In this document: positions 48,219 through 56,302 of the stretch, in pieces
Position numbering within the stretch: the stretch's first letter is position 1
How the letters are laid out: the number at the start of each line of letters is the position of its first letter
Source: Aestuariimicrobium ganziense
GTDB lineage: Bacteria; Actinomycetota; Actinomycetes; Propionibacteriales; Propionibacteriaceae
DNA: 64,000 bases
Assembly: GCF_015352975.1 (NCBI RefSeq)
Contig: NZ_JACYIZ010000001.1
Coordinates: forward strand, 248,001-312,000
Reading direction: 5' to 3'
The notes under the pieces: model-generated
What the model was told of the DNA's origin: nothing
The model's input: only the letters and a program-made list of their open reading frames with translations
Databases searched by the model: none
Translations under genes and position numbers: made by a program

Positions 48219-49169
48219 TCAGGCCGGGCGCGCGAACTGGGGCGCCTTGGGGGTGTGCAGTGAGGTGATCGTGAGTTCGTCGCTCTGCCGGATGGTCACC
48301 TGGGCCCCGACCTGTGGTGCCTGGGCCTGCGAGACCAGACCCCCACGGAACCTGGCACCCTCCTCCAGTGTCTGCGGGTCACCGATGACCACCAGCACGT
48401 AGGGCGCCTCGATCGGCACCCCGTCGACCACGATGCCGTCGGTGCCGCGACCAAGCCACGAGCTGGCGACCACCCGTACACCGTTGAGGTCGATCGCCTC
48501 GGCACCGGCGTCCCGCATCTCCTCGATGGCGTCGAGCAGCAGTTCGGGGCTGACCTTGCCCTGCGGGTCGGCGATGGTGATCGTCACCCCGGGCCCCTGG
48601 GCCGGCGCGGTGCCGGCCAGGATCTGGAGTTCCTGCACGCGCTTGCGGGCCTGTTCCTGGGCGACCCTGGTGGTGTTGGCCCCGGTCTGCAGCTCGCGCT
48701 TGGTGGTCTCCAGACGTCTGATCTCGTCGCGCAGCTGCCCGGAGTTGGTGTTCAGCTGTTCGAGCATCGCCACCAGTTCGGGTCGGCGCATCTGCGAGTA
48801 GGCCTGGTCGGACGCGCGGGCGCGCACCTGCCACACGGTTGCCATCGCGCACAGGCACAGGATCAGCGCCATCACCGCCTGCGCCCTCGACGGCCTGACC
48901 AGGTCGCGCAGCATCCGGCGCCAGGTCGGCAGTGGACGGTGCTGGGCCTGGCGGACGTCTCGTGAGGGGGCGCTGCTCACCTCGTCGGTCAGCAGTGCGT
49001 GCTCGTCGGACGAGACGACCGCTGCCGCCGGCGCCTCGTTAGTCGTGGAGTCGAGCGCCTGCTCGTCCTCGACGCCTGACGGTCGACGGGCCTGCCGACG
49101 TCGGGCCGCCCCGACCAGCCGGCCGGATCGGCCGAGCCGGGGACGACGTGGGGTCTCGGGCTCAGGCAC
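48219..49169 (-). CDS. DUF881 family protein (second copy)
   Basis: The protein is taken from GTG 49169 (VPEPETPRRPRLGRS), giving 316 residues; the start codon overlaps the sbp gene by eight bases. One membrane helix at ~125-145 (AQAVMALILCLCAMATVWQV) is followed by a coiled coil (residues ~165-220) and the DUF881 domain: GPGVTITIADPQGKVSPELL and GAEAIDLNGVRVVASSW. The long N-terminal region is cytoplasmic and disordered. Function unknown. Confidence 0.83.
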   Translation of the reverse strand: MPEPETPRRPRLGRSGRLVGAARRRQARRPSGVEDEQALDSTTNEAPAAAVVSSDEHALLTDEVSSAPSRDVRQAQHRPLPTWRRMLRDLVRPSRAQAVMALILCLCAMATVWQVRARASDQAYSQMRRPELVAMLEQLNTNSGQLRDEIRRLETTKRELQTGANTTRVAQEQARKRVQELQILAGTAPAQGPGVTITIADPQGKVSPELLLDAIEEMRDAGAEAIDLNGVRVVASSWLGRGTDGIVVDGVPIEAPYVLVVIGDPQTLEEGARFRGGLVSQAQAPQVGAQVTIRQSDELTITSLHTPKAPQFARPA

Positions 49170-49494
49170 GCAGCAACGCCCTTCGAATGGCTGCGGCGTT
49201 GTTGAAGATCCTGATGCCCAGCACGACGACCACACCGGTCGACAGCTGGGCGCCGACGCCGATCCGGTCACCGATGAAGACGATCAGCGCAGCGATCAGC
49301 ACGTTGCTCAGGAACGACACCACGAAGACCTTGTCGACGAAGGTGCCCTCGAGGTAGGCCCGGGCGGCGCCGAAGATCGCGTCCATGGCGGCGACCAGCA
49401 TGATCGGCAGGTAGGGCTGCAGCATCGCGGGCAGCGTGGGCTCGAGCACCAGACCCAGCACGATGCCCAGCAGCAACCCGAAGATGGCGATCAT
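49162..49494 (-). CDS. sbp: Small basic protein Sbp (DUF1290)
   Basis: The 110-residue protein is made of hydrophobic helices: MIAIFGLLLGIVLGLVLEPT, LPIMLVAAMDAIFGAARAYL and SFLSNVLIAALIVFIGDRIG, the invariant Sbp/DUF1290 sequence found between two DUF881 genes in actinobacteria and next to division genes in Firmicutes. It is thought to sit at the membrane with division-related proteins. Confidence 0.94.
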   Translation of the reverse strand: MIAIFGLLLGIVLGLVLEPTLPAMLQPYLPIMLVAAMDAIFGAARAYLEGTFVDKVFVVSFLSNVLIAALIVFIGDRIGVGAQLSTGVVVVLGIRIFNNAAAIRRALLRA

Positions 49495-49528
49495 CCCGCA
49501 CTCCTCACGTCGTCGACCCTACCGCGCG

Positions 49529-50350
49529 TCATCGGGGTGGCACCGCGTGCCGCGTGGCCAGGTTCGCGTCGGGATTCAGTCGCAGCTCGTCCGCCGTCGA
49601 CACCTCGTAGCGCATGCCGTAGTTCTGCTTGAGGAACAGCCACCAGGCCCCCGCTGACGACTCCTGCAGCGCTGCCGGCATGGACTTGGGGTCACCGATC
49701 GCCTCGACCCGGTAGGGCGGGGTCAGCGAGACGTAGTCGACGGTGATGGCGCTGCCTGCTCCCCTGATCGCCGTGCGGGTGCTGAGTCGGTGCCCATTGA
49801 TCGCGATCGCCTCGGCGCCACTGGCCCACAGGCCGTTCACCAGCTGCCGCAGGTCCTGGTCGACCACGACGGCCGAGGGATTGCCCAGGGTGGGTGCGTC
49901 GTCCACGATGACGACGACGCCGGGACCGACCACGGCGACCGCCCCGGTGGTGACCTCGAGTTCGCTCAGCTGGGCCTGCGCCGAGGGGTCGCTGGCCAGG
50001 GCCTGCTCCTGCAGCTCGCGCACGGCCTGGCGTTCGGTCAGCAGGGTCTGCTGCAACTGCCGGTTCTCTGCCTCGGCGGCCTTGACGTGGCCGACGAGCT
50101 GGTCGCGCTCACGTTGCAGCGCCGGGGCCGAGCGTGCGGTCTGGATCGCCGCCAGACCGAACATCGCCCCGGCCAGCAGCAGCGTGGTGAACAGCACCCA
50201 TCGACGCCTGGGCGGGGCGCCGGTCCGGGTGACCCGCTCGTAGTCGGGGTCGAGCGAGGTGTCGTCGAGGTCACGCAGCAGTGACATGGACGCGTCGACC
50301 GCTCGCCTGGCCGGCGAGGTCGTGCGCCGCTCGTCCCGCCCGCGGACCAT
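49529..50350 (-). CDS. DUF881 family protein (first copy)
   Basis: The 273-residue protein starts at ATG 50350, which shares bases with the stop of the upstream phosphatidyltransferase gene. A basic N-terminus, one membrane helix (RWVLFTTLLLAGAMFGLAAI), a coiled coil (AAEAENRQLQQTLLTERQAV) and a DUF881 domain with VVGPGVVVIVDDAPTLGNPS and LWASGAEAIAINGHRLST follow in order. Together with Sbp and the second DUF881 protein it probably forms a membrane complex. Confidence 0.88.
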   Translation of the reverse strand: MVRGRDERRTTSPARRAVDASMSLLRDLDDTSLDPDYERVTRTGAPPRRRWVLFTTLLLAGAMFGLAAIQTARSAPALQRERDQLVGHVKAAEAENRQLQQTLLTERQAVRELQEQALASDPSAQAQLSELEVTTGAVAVVGPGVVVIVDDAPTLGNPSAVVVDQDLRQLVNGLWASGAEAIAINGHRLSTRTAIRGAGSAITVDYVSLTPPYRVEAIGDPKSMPAALQESSAGAWWLFLKQNYGMRYEVSTADELRLNPDANLATRHAVPPR

Positions 50351-50964
50351 CAACCAGTCCGACCGAGTCGTGCCGGATCAGCCACTGGGGGCAGCGTCCT
50401 GACCAGGGTGACGGTCTGCTTGAGGTACAGCAGGCCGGCCCACCAGTACAGGCCGGTGCCCCAGATCGCGAACGCCCAGCCGATCACCTGGCACCACTGC
50501 GAGAAGGTGTTGCTGCCATCGCCCAGCAGCACCAGCGGGAAGGCGTAGAGCAGGCAGAACGTGGCAGCCTTGCCCAGGAAGTGCACCGGCAGGCTGGTGT
50601 AGCCGCGGGTCTTGAGCGCGGGCACCTGGGCCAGCAGGACGAGGTCACGGGCGACCAGCAGCGCCACCAGCCACCAGGGCACCAGGTCGCGCACCGCCAT
50701 CGCGACGATGATGGCCAGGATGTAGAGCCGGTCGGCGACCGGGTCGAGCATCTGGCCGACCCGTGAGACCTGGTTCCACCGCCGGGCCAGGAAACCGTCG
50801 AGCCAGTCGGTGGCACCGGCCACCATCAGCAGCACCACGGCCCAGACGTCACCCTGACGGCTGATCACCAGCCAGACGAACAGCGGCACCCCGGCCAGGC
50901 GCAGGAACGAGAGCACATTGGGCAGCGTCCACACCCGCTCGGTCTGGTAGGTCGGCTGCTCCAC
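50350..50964 (-). CDS. CDP-alcohol phosphatidyltransferase (PgsA2/cardiolipin synthase-type)
   Basis: The 204-residue membrane protein has the CDP-alcohol motif DWLDGFLARRWNQVSRVGQM followed by LDPVAD, with about six helices. The enzyme joins CDP-diacylglycerol with an alcohol such as phosphatidylglycerol or glycerol phosphate to make cardiolipin or PG phosphate. The position before DUF881-Sbp-DUF881 matches pgsA2 (Rv1822) of M. tuberculosis. Confidence 0.9.
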   Translation of the reverse strand: MEQPTYQTERVWTLPNVLSFLRLAGVPLFVWLVISRQGDVWAVVLLMVAGATDWLDGFLARRWNQVSRVGQMLDPVADRLYILAIIVAMAVRDLVPWWLVALLVARDLVLLAQVPALKTRGYTSLPVHFLGKAATFCLLYAFPLVLLGDGSNTFSQWCQVIGWAFAIWGTGLYWWAGLLYLKQTVTLVRTLPPVADPARLGRTG

Positions 50965-50973
50965 GGGGCCAGC

Positions 50974-52089
50974 CTAGGCGATCCGGGTCATCCGACCGCG
51001 GCCGGTGGCGTGCCGGTAGTGCCACTCCACCTGGGGGCCGACCACCGACCAGTCGAACTGGGCGGCGCGGGCTCGTCCACGCAGCGGGTCGACCGGCGCG
51101 GCCAGGACGTTCCGAATCGCTGTGGCGAAGGCCTGCGGGACTCCGACCGGGACCAGCGTGCCGACCGGTCCGGACTGGTCGGTGAGCACCTCACGGAAGG
51201 CGGGCAGGTCGCTGGCGACCACCGAGGCGCCCGAGGCGAGGGCCTCGAGCAGGACGATGCCGAAGCTCTCCCGGCCCAGGTGGGGTGCGACGTAGACGTC
51301 AGAGCAGGACAGCAGGGCATCTCGTTCGGCGTCGGTCACCCGGCCGACGAACCGGATGCCAGGATGGGACCGGCGTTTGCCGGCGCCCGCCACCACCGCA
51401 TCGACCTCGACTCCCTGGCCTCGAAGCAGGTCGATGGCTGCGGCGAACACCCCGAACCCCTTGCGGGGCTCGTCGTGGCGCCCGACGAAGGTCACCCGCG
51501 GACGCGGACCTCCTCGCCACCGACCCGCGGGAGCGACCAGGGTGTGGTCGTCGACCTGGATGCCGTTGCCGATCACCACCGGGTCGAGCCCGATGTGGCG
51601 GCGCACCACCTCGCGGGCCACCTGCGACACCGCGATGCCGGAGTCGAGCGCGGCCACGGTGGCGGGCATCAACTGCCCGGCCAGGCGCATGGTGCGCGAG
51701 CCGGGGGTGGCGGTGTGGAAGGTGGCCAGGATCGGCGCGTTGCGGTGCCAGACCGCGAGCACCGAGGCGCTGGGGGTGATCGGCTCGTGCACGTGGATGA
51801 CGTCGGGGACGACCTCGTCGAGCCAGCGACGAACCCGGGCCGAGGTCAGCGGGCCGAAGGTGAGCCTGGCCACCGATCCGTTGAACGGGACCGCGATGGT
51901 GCGCCCGGTGCTGGTGACGGTGTGGGTGTCGACGCCGTGCCTCAGCAGCCATTGCGGTTCGGCCCGGCCCGGCGCCAGGACGAACACCTCGTGACCAGCC
52001 CGGGCGAGCCACGCGGTGAGCCCGATGACGTGGTTCTGCACTCCCCCGGGTTCGGCGAGGGAGTAGGGGCAGACCATGGCGATCCTCAT
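50974..52089 (-). CDS. pimA: Phosphatidyl-myo-inositol mannosyltransferase PimA
   Basis: The 371-residue GT4-type enzyme begins MRIAMVCPYSLAEPGGVQNH and has PDVIHVHEPITPSASVLAVW, TFVGRHDEPRKGFGVF and the nucleotide-sugar site HLGRESFGIVLLEALASGAS. It adds the first mannose to phosphatidylinositol. ATG 52089 overlaps the acyltransferase stop; a longer frame is not used. The order thrS-HIT-pgsA-acyltransferase-pimA equals that in mycobacteria (Rv2614c-Rv2610c). Confidence 0.94.
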   Translation of the reverse strand: MRIAMVCPYSLAEPGGVQNHVIGLTAWLARAGHEVFVLAPGRAEPQWLLRHGVDTHTVTSTGRTIAVPFNGSVARLTFGPLTSARVRRWLDEVVPDVIHVHEPITPSASVLAVWHRNAPILATFHTATPGSRTMRLAGQLMPATVAALDSGIAVSQVAREVVRRHIGLDPVVIGNGIQVDDHTLVAPAGRWRGGPRPRVTFVGRHDEPRKGFGVFAAAIDLLRGQGVEVDAVVAGAGKRRSHPGIRFVGRVTDAERDALLSCSDVYVAPHLGRESFGIVLLEALASGASVVASDLPAFREVLTDQSGPVGTLVPVGVPQAFATAIRNVLAAPVDPLRGRARAAQFDWSVVGPQVEWHYRHATGRGRMTRIA

Positions 52090-52961
52090 GCCCGCACCCC
52101 CGGGAAGATCGGCTGCAGCATGTGCCAGTCGTGGGGGTGGCGCCGCACCTGGTCGGCGAAGAAGTCGCACAGGCCCTGGGTCATCGCCGCCACCGCCGTC
52201 TCGTGGTCGGCACCCTCGGGCGGGGTGATCGGCTGGCTGACCACCAGCCGCATCCGGCGTCCCTGGTAGTGGCAGGCGACGCCGAGCAGCACCGCCCCGG
52301 CCCGCAGCGCGATGGTGGCCGGGCCGGTGGGCATGGTGGCGGTGACCCCGCCCGTGGCACCGGGCCAGACCACCGGCACGCCGCGTCGGGAGAAGTCGCG
52401 GTCGGCCATCAGGCAGACCAGCCGACCTTGGCGCGACTCGTCGACCAGCGCGCTGGTGACCGAGGCCTCCCGGTGGCCGTGGACGATGAAGCCCAAGTTC
52501 TCGCGCACCCTGCGGAACAGCGCGAACTCGGGGGCGAGCAACTGCTCGGCCACCGTCGAGACCGGCATGCCCGCCCCGCACGCCCACGCACCGGCGAGGT
52601 CCCACGACCCCATGTGGGGCAGGCCGATCACGGCCCCGGGGTCGGCGGCCAGGCTGCGCAGCCGGTGTTCGTCCTCGGTGGAGAAGATGGCGTAGTCGTC
52701 GATGCGTTCCCGGCTCCAGCTGCCCAGGTGCATCGACTCGACGGTGTTGCGGGCCCACGACCAGACCGCGCGCGCGGTGTGCAGTCGTCCGGGTCGGTCG
52801 CCGGTGAGCGCGGCCACGTTGGCCTGCCACTGTCGCAGGGGACGGGCCGGCAGCACGGCCATCGCCACCGAGGCCAAGGCCGCGGCCGGCATCCACACCG
52901 GCCACGGGATGCGGGCCGCCGTGGTCAGGAAGGCCTGGCGTACCCGGTCAGACCGCCGCAT
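52086..52961 (-). CDS. Phosphatidylinositol mannoside acyltransferase
   Basis: The 291-residue protein has VIGLPHMGSWDLAGAWACGA (the HxxxxD acyltransferase motif), ENLGFIVHGHREAS and LMADRDFSRRGVPVVWPGAT, as in LpxL/PatA-type enzymes that acylate a mannose of PIM. ATG 52961 lies 14 bases inside the pgsA gene, giving close coupling; the longer frame upstream would have an implausible Cys/Trp-rich leader. Confidence 0.92.
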   Translation of the reverse strand: MRRSDRVRQAFLTTAARIPWPVWMPAAALASVAMAVLPARPLRQWQANVAALTGDRPGRLHTARAVWSWARNTVESMHLGSWSRERIDDYAIFSTEDEHRLRSLAADPGAVIGLPHMGSWDLAGAWACGAGMPVSTVAEQLLAPEFALFRRVRENLGFIVHGHREASVTSALVDESRQGRLVCLMADRDFSRRGVPVVWPGATGGVTATMPTGPATIALRAGAVLLGVACHYQGRRMRLVVSQPITPPEGADHETAVAAMTQGLCDFFADQVRRHPHDWHMLQPIFPGVRA

Positions 52962-53562
52962 CTCGGGCCTCGGCCTGTCGATGCACCTGGGCCATCCGTT
53001 GGCCCACGGTGATGGTCGAGGCCAGCAGCAGCCAGCACAGGGCCACCGGCAGTGCCCAGAACAGCCCGACACCGGCCAGCGCCAGACCGAGCAGCAGCAC
53101 CAGGACGCGGTCGGCACGGGCAGCCAGGCCACCCACGACCTTCATGTCCAGCGCTTCGCCGCGTGCCTTGACGTAGCTGGTGACCTGGCCCATGACCAGC
53201 GCCCCCAGGGCGATGCCTGCCCACAGCACCGAGTCGCCACGGCCTGCGTAGTAGAGCACGACGGCGCCGAAGACCGCGCCGTCACCGATCCGGTCCAGGC
53301 TGGAGTCGAGGAAGGCCCCCCAGGTCGAGACCCGGTTGGTCATCCGGGCCATCTGGCCGTCGATGCCGTCCGACAGCATGAAGACCAGCAGCAACGCCGC
53401 TCCCTGCCAGAGCCACCCGCGAGGCAGGAAGACCATCGCGGTGACCACCGTGATCAGGGTGCCCGCCCAGGTGATCGCGTCCGGATGCACCTTGAGGGCG
53501 ATGAACAGCCTCGCCGGCGGGGTCATCAGCTTCGTCCACAGGCCGCGGAACTGCTCGAGCAT
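52948..53562 (-). CDS. pgsA: Phosphatidylinositol phosphate synthase
   Basis: The 204-residue protein carries the CDP-alcohol motif FMLSDGIDGQMARMTNRVST with WGAFLDSSLDRIGD, and begins MLEQFRGLWTKLMTPPARLF. In actinobacteria this enzyme makes phosphatidylinositol phosphate, the precursor of PI and PIMs. Its ATG shares bases with the stop of the HIT gene. Confidence 0.92.
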   Translation of the reverse strand: MLEQFRGLWTKLMTPPARLFIALKVHPDAITWAGTLITVVTAMVFLPRGWLWQGAALLLVFMLSDGIDGQMARMTNRVSTWGAFLDSSLDRIGDGAVFGAVVLYYAGRGDSVLWAGIALGALVMGQVTSYVKARGEALDMKVVGGLAARADRVLVLLLGLALAGVGLFWALPVALCWLLLASTITVGQRMAQVHRQAEARDAAV

Positions 53563-54131
53563 CAGGCCTCTCCCCCACTGGTGCGCTCGGCCTGGTCGAC
53601 CCAGCCCTCGGCCAACAGCCGGCGGGTGTCGCCGAGCAGCATGGGCAGGGCGCGGGTCTGGGCGACGACCGGCATGAAGTTCGCATCACCCTTCCACCGG
53701 GGCACCACGTGCTGGTGCAGGTGGGCGGCGATGCCGGCGCCGGCGACGTCACCCTGGTTGAGCCCGAGGTTGAACCCGTGCGGGGCCGAGACGGCTCGCA
53801 ACGTGCCCATCGCCTGCTGGCTCAGCAGCATCAACTCACGTGCCTCACCCTCGGTGAGTTCGGTCAGGTCCGAGACGTGACGGTAGGGACAGACAAGCAG
53901 GTGCCCCGGGCTGTAGGGGTACAGGTTGAGCACCACGAAGCAGTGCTCGCCACGGTGCACGATCAGGCCGGTCTCGTCGTCCTCACCCGGCACCCGGCAG
54001 AACGGGCACTGGCCCGAGGTGGCGTCGGCCGGCTTGTTCTCGCCGTTGATGTAGACCATCCGGTGCGGGGTCCACAACCGGTCGAAGGCATCGGGGACGC
54101 CGGCCAACTGGTCGGCCCGCTCGGCCTCCAC
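53562..54131 (-). CDS. HIT-domain nucleotide hydrolase
   Basis: The 189-residue protein starts at GTG 54131. It has CPFCRVPGEDDETGLIVHRG (a zinc-type Cys pair), LNLYPYSPGHLLVCPYRH and the catalytic GAGIAAHLHQHVVPRW, as in Ap4A-phosphorylase-like HIT enzymes. It sits one base after thrS in the conserved PIM cluster. Confidence 0.95.
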   Translation of the reverse strand: MEAERADQLAGVPDAFDRLWTPHRMVYINGENKPADATSGQCPFCRVPGEDDETGLIVHRGEHCFVVLNLYPYSPGHLLVCPYRHVSDLTELTEGEARELMLLSQQAMGTLRAVSAPHGFNLGLNQGDVAGAGIAAHLHQHVVPRWKGDANFMPVVAQTRALPMLLGDTRRLLAEGWVDQAERTSGGEA

Positions 54132-54132
54132 C

Positions 54133-56160
54133 TCAGGCCTCCGGCTCGGCTGCGGTCGGGCTGGTGTTGCTGCGCTCGGCGATGGTCGCCACGATCAGCG
54201 CCACTGCCTCGTCCACCGGCACACCGTTGCGCTGGGAACCGTCGCGGAACCGGAAGCTGACCGCACCGGCGTCACGGTCGTCACCACCGGCGATCAGGAT
54301 GAACGGCGCCTTGTCCTTCGTGGCGTTGCGGATCTTCTTGCCGAACCGGTCGTCGGAGGTGTCGACGTCGACCCGCACGCCGTGAGCCTTGAGCTTGGCG
54401 GCCACCTCGAGCAGGTGGGCGTTGAACTCCTCGGCGACCGGCACGCAGGTGACCTGCACCGGGGCGAGCCAGGCCGGGAAGGCGCCGGCGTAGTGCTCCA
54501 GCAGCACGCCGAAGAAGCGCTCGATCGAGCCGAACAGGGCGCGGTGGATCATCACCGGACGCTGCCGGGTGCCGTCTGCGGCCTGGTACTCCAGGTCGAA
54601 GCGCTCGGGCAGGTTGAAGTCGAGTTGGATGGTCGACATCTGCCAGGTGCGCCCGATCGCGTCACGCGCCTGCACCGAGATCTTCGGGCCGTAGAACGCC
54701 GCACCACCGGGATCGGGAATCAGGTCGAGCCCGGAGTCGGTGGCAACCTGGCGCAGCACCTCGGTCGCCTCGTCCCAGGTGGCGTCGTCGCCGACGAACT
54801 TCTCGGGGTTCTTGGTCGACAGCTCCAGGTAGAAGTCGTTGAGGCCGTAGTCGGCGAGCAGGTCGAGGACGAAGGTGAGCAGCCCGGTGAGTTCGTCGCG
54901 CATCTGCTCGCGGGTGCAGTAGATGTGCGCGTCGTCCTGGGTGAAGCCCCGCGCCCGGGTCAGGCCGTGCACCACGCCGGACTTCTCGTTGCGGTAGACG
55001 GTGCCGAACTCGAACAGCCGCAGCGGCAGTTCGCGGTAGGAGCGCCCGCGGCTGGCGAAGATCAGGTTGTGCATCGGGCAGTTCATCGGCTTGAGGTAGT
55101 AGTCGACGCCCTGGCGGGTGACCTCACCAGCCTCGTTGCGTTCCTCGTCGATGCGCATCGGCGGGTACATGCCGTCGGCGTACCACTCCAGGTGGCCCGA
55201 GGTCTGGAACAGCTGGGCCTTGGTGACGTGAGGGGTGCTCACGAAGGAGTAGTCGTGGGCGATGTGCTGGCGCCGGGAGTACTCCTCCATCTCCTGCTTG
55301 ATCGCCTCACCCTTGGGGTGGAAGACGGCCAGGCCGGAGCCGATCTCGTCGGGGAAGCTGAACAGGTCGAGTTCGTTGCCCAGCTTGCGGTGGTCGCGCT
55401 TGGCGGCCTCCTCGAGCCGGGTCTGGTGGGCCTTGAGGTCGTCGCGGGTGGCCCAGGCCGTGCCGTAGAGACGCTGCAGGCCGGCGTTGCGCTGGTCGCC
55501 ACGCCAGTAGGCGGCCGAACTGCGGGTCAGCGCGACCGCGTTCAGGTAGCCGGTGTGCGGCACGTGCGGGCCGCGGCACAGGTCCTTCCAGGCCACCGAG
55601 CCGTCGCGACGCACGTTGTCGTAGATGGTGAGTTCGCCGGCGCCGACCTCGACCGAGGCGCCATCGGCGTCGGTCGCGTTGGACTTGTCGGCGATCAGTT
55701 CCAGCTTGAACGGCTCGGACGCGAGCTCGGCGCGCGCCTCGTCGTCGGAGACCACGCGACGCACGAAGCGCTGGCGCTCCTTGATGATCCGGCCCATGTC
55801 CTGCTCGAGCGACTTGAGGTCCTCGGGCTTGAACGGGTCGACCTGGAAGTCGTAGTAGAAGCCATCGACGATCGGCGGGCCGATACCGAGTCGGGCATCG
55901 GCGAAGCGCCCCTGCACGGCCTGGGCAGCGACGTGGGCCGCCGAGTGACGCACGATCGACAGCCCCTCTTCAGAGGTCATCAGCACGGGCTCGACCTCAT
56001 CACCGGCAGCCAGTTCGCGCTGCAGGTCGCGCAGTTCCCCGTTGACCTTCATGGCCACGACGCTGCGGTCGTCGCCGAACAGGTCGAGCCCCGTGGTGGT
56101 GGTCTCCACCGCTACCGCGTCAACGGTGCCGTTGCGGAGGATGGAGATCTGGGCGGACAC
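54133..56160 (-). CDS. thrS: Threonyl-tRNA synthetase
   Basis: The 675-residue class II synthetase begins [20 protein letters not shown] (TGS domain), then the editing domain (residues ~75-230), [40 protein letters not shown] (zinc Cys), [20 protein letters not shown] and [10 protein letters not shown] (motif 2), [16 protein letters not shown] and [20 protein letters not shown] (motif 3), and an anticodon-binding domain. GTG 56160 follows AAAGGA. It is the first gene of the thrS-HIT-pgsA-acyltransferase-pimA operon. Confidence 0.97.
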   Translation of the reverse strand: MSAQISILRNGTVDAVAVETTTTGLDLFGDDRSVVAMKVNGELRDLQRELAAGDEVEPVLMTSEEGLSIVRHSAAHVAAQAVQGRFADARLGIGPPIVDGFYYDFQVDPFKPEDLKSLEQDMGRIIKERQRFVRRVVSDDEARAELASEPFKLELIADKSNATDADGASVEVGAGELTIYDNVRRDGSVAWKDLCRGPHVPHTGYLNAVALTRSSAAYWRGDQRNAGLQRLYGTAWATRDDLKAHQTRLEEAAKRDHRKLGNELDLFSFPDEIGSGLAVFHPKGEAIKQEMEEYSRRQHIAHDYSFVSTPHVTKAQLFQTSGHLEWYADGMYPPMRIDEERNEAGEVTRQGVDYYLKPMNCPMHNLIFASRGRSYRELPLRLFEFGTVYRNEKSGVVHGLTRARGFTQDDAHIYCTREQMRDELTGLLTFVLDLLADYGLNDFYLELSTKNPEKFVGDDATWDEATEVLRQVATDSGLDLIPDPGGAAFYGPKISVQARDAIGRTWQMSTIQLDFNLPERFDLEYQAADGTRQRPVMIHRALFGSIERFFGVLLEHYAGAFPAWLAPVQVTCVPVAEEFNAHLLEVAAKLKAHGVRVDVDTSDDRFGKKIRNATKDKAPFILIAGGDDRDAGAVSFRFRDGSQRNGVPVDEAVALIVATIAERSNTSPTAAEPEA

Positions 56161-56206
56161 GAGGGTTCCTTTCGAGGCAGGGCCCGAGGCCGTGATTTGC
56201 CTCGGT

Positions 56207-56225
56207 GGCCGCCTCGGGGGCGGCC
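56207..56225 (-). terminator. Hairpin between the GH49 gene and thrS
   Basis: GGCCGCC (56207-56213) and GGCGGCC (56219-56225) pair around a five-base loop, in the 142-bp gap between the stop of the dextranase-like gene and the thrS start. It may end the upstream transcript or form part of the thrS leader; no T-box specifier structure could be recognised. Confidence 0.4.
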
Positions 56226-56302
56226 ATGGGCCATTCTGCCCGATCGGCTCTGGCCACGGAAACGGGTTCCCCCGTGCGTCCCCCAACCGCCCCCGCGGAG
56301 GG

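Noticed and set aside
56161..56302. T-box leader upstream of thrS
   Set aside because: Only a small hairpin is present; no T-box sequence or specifier loop could be found.
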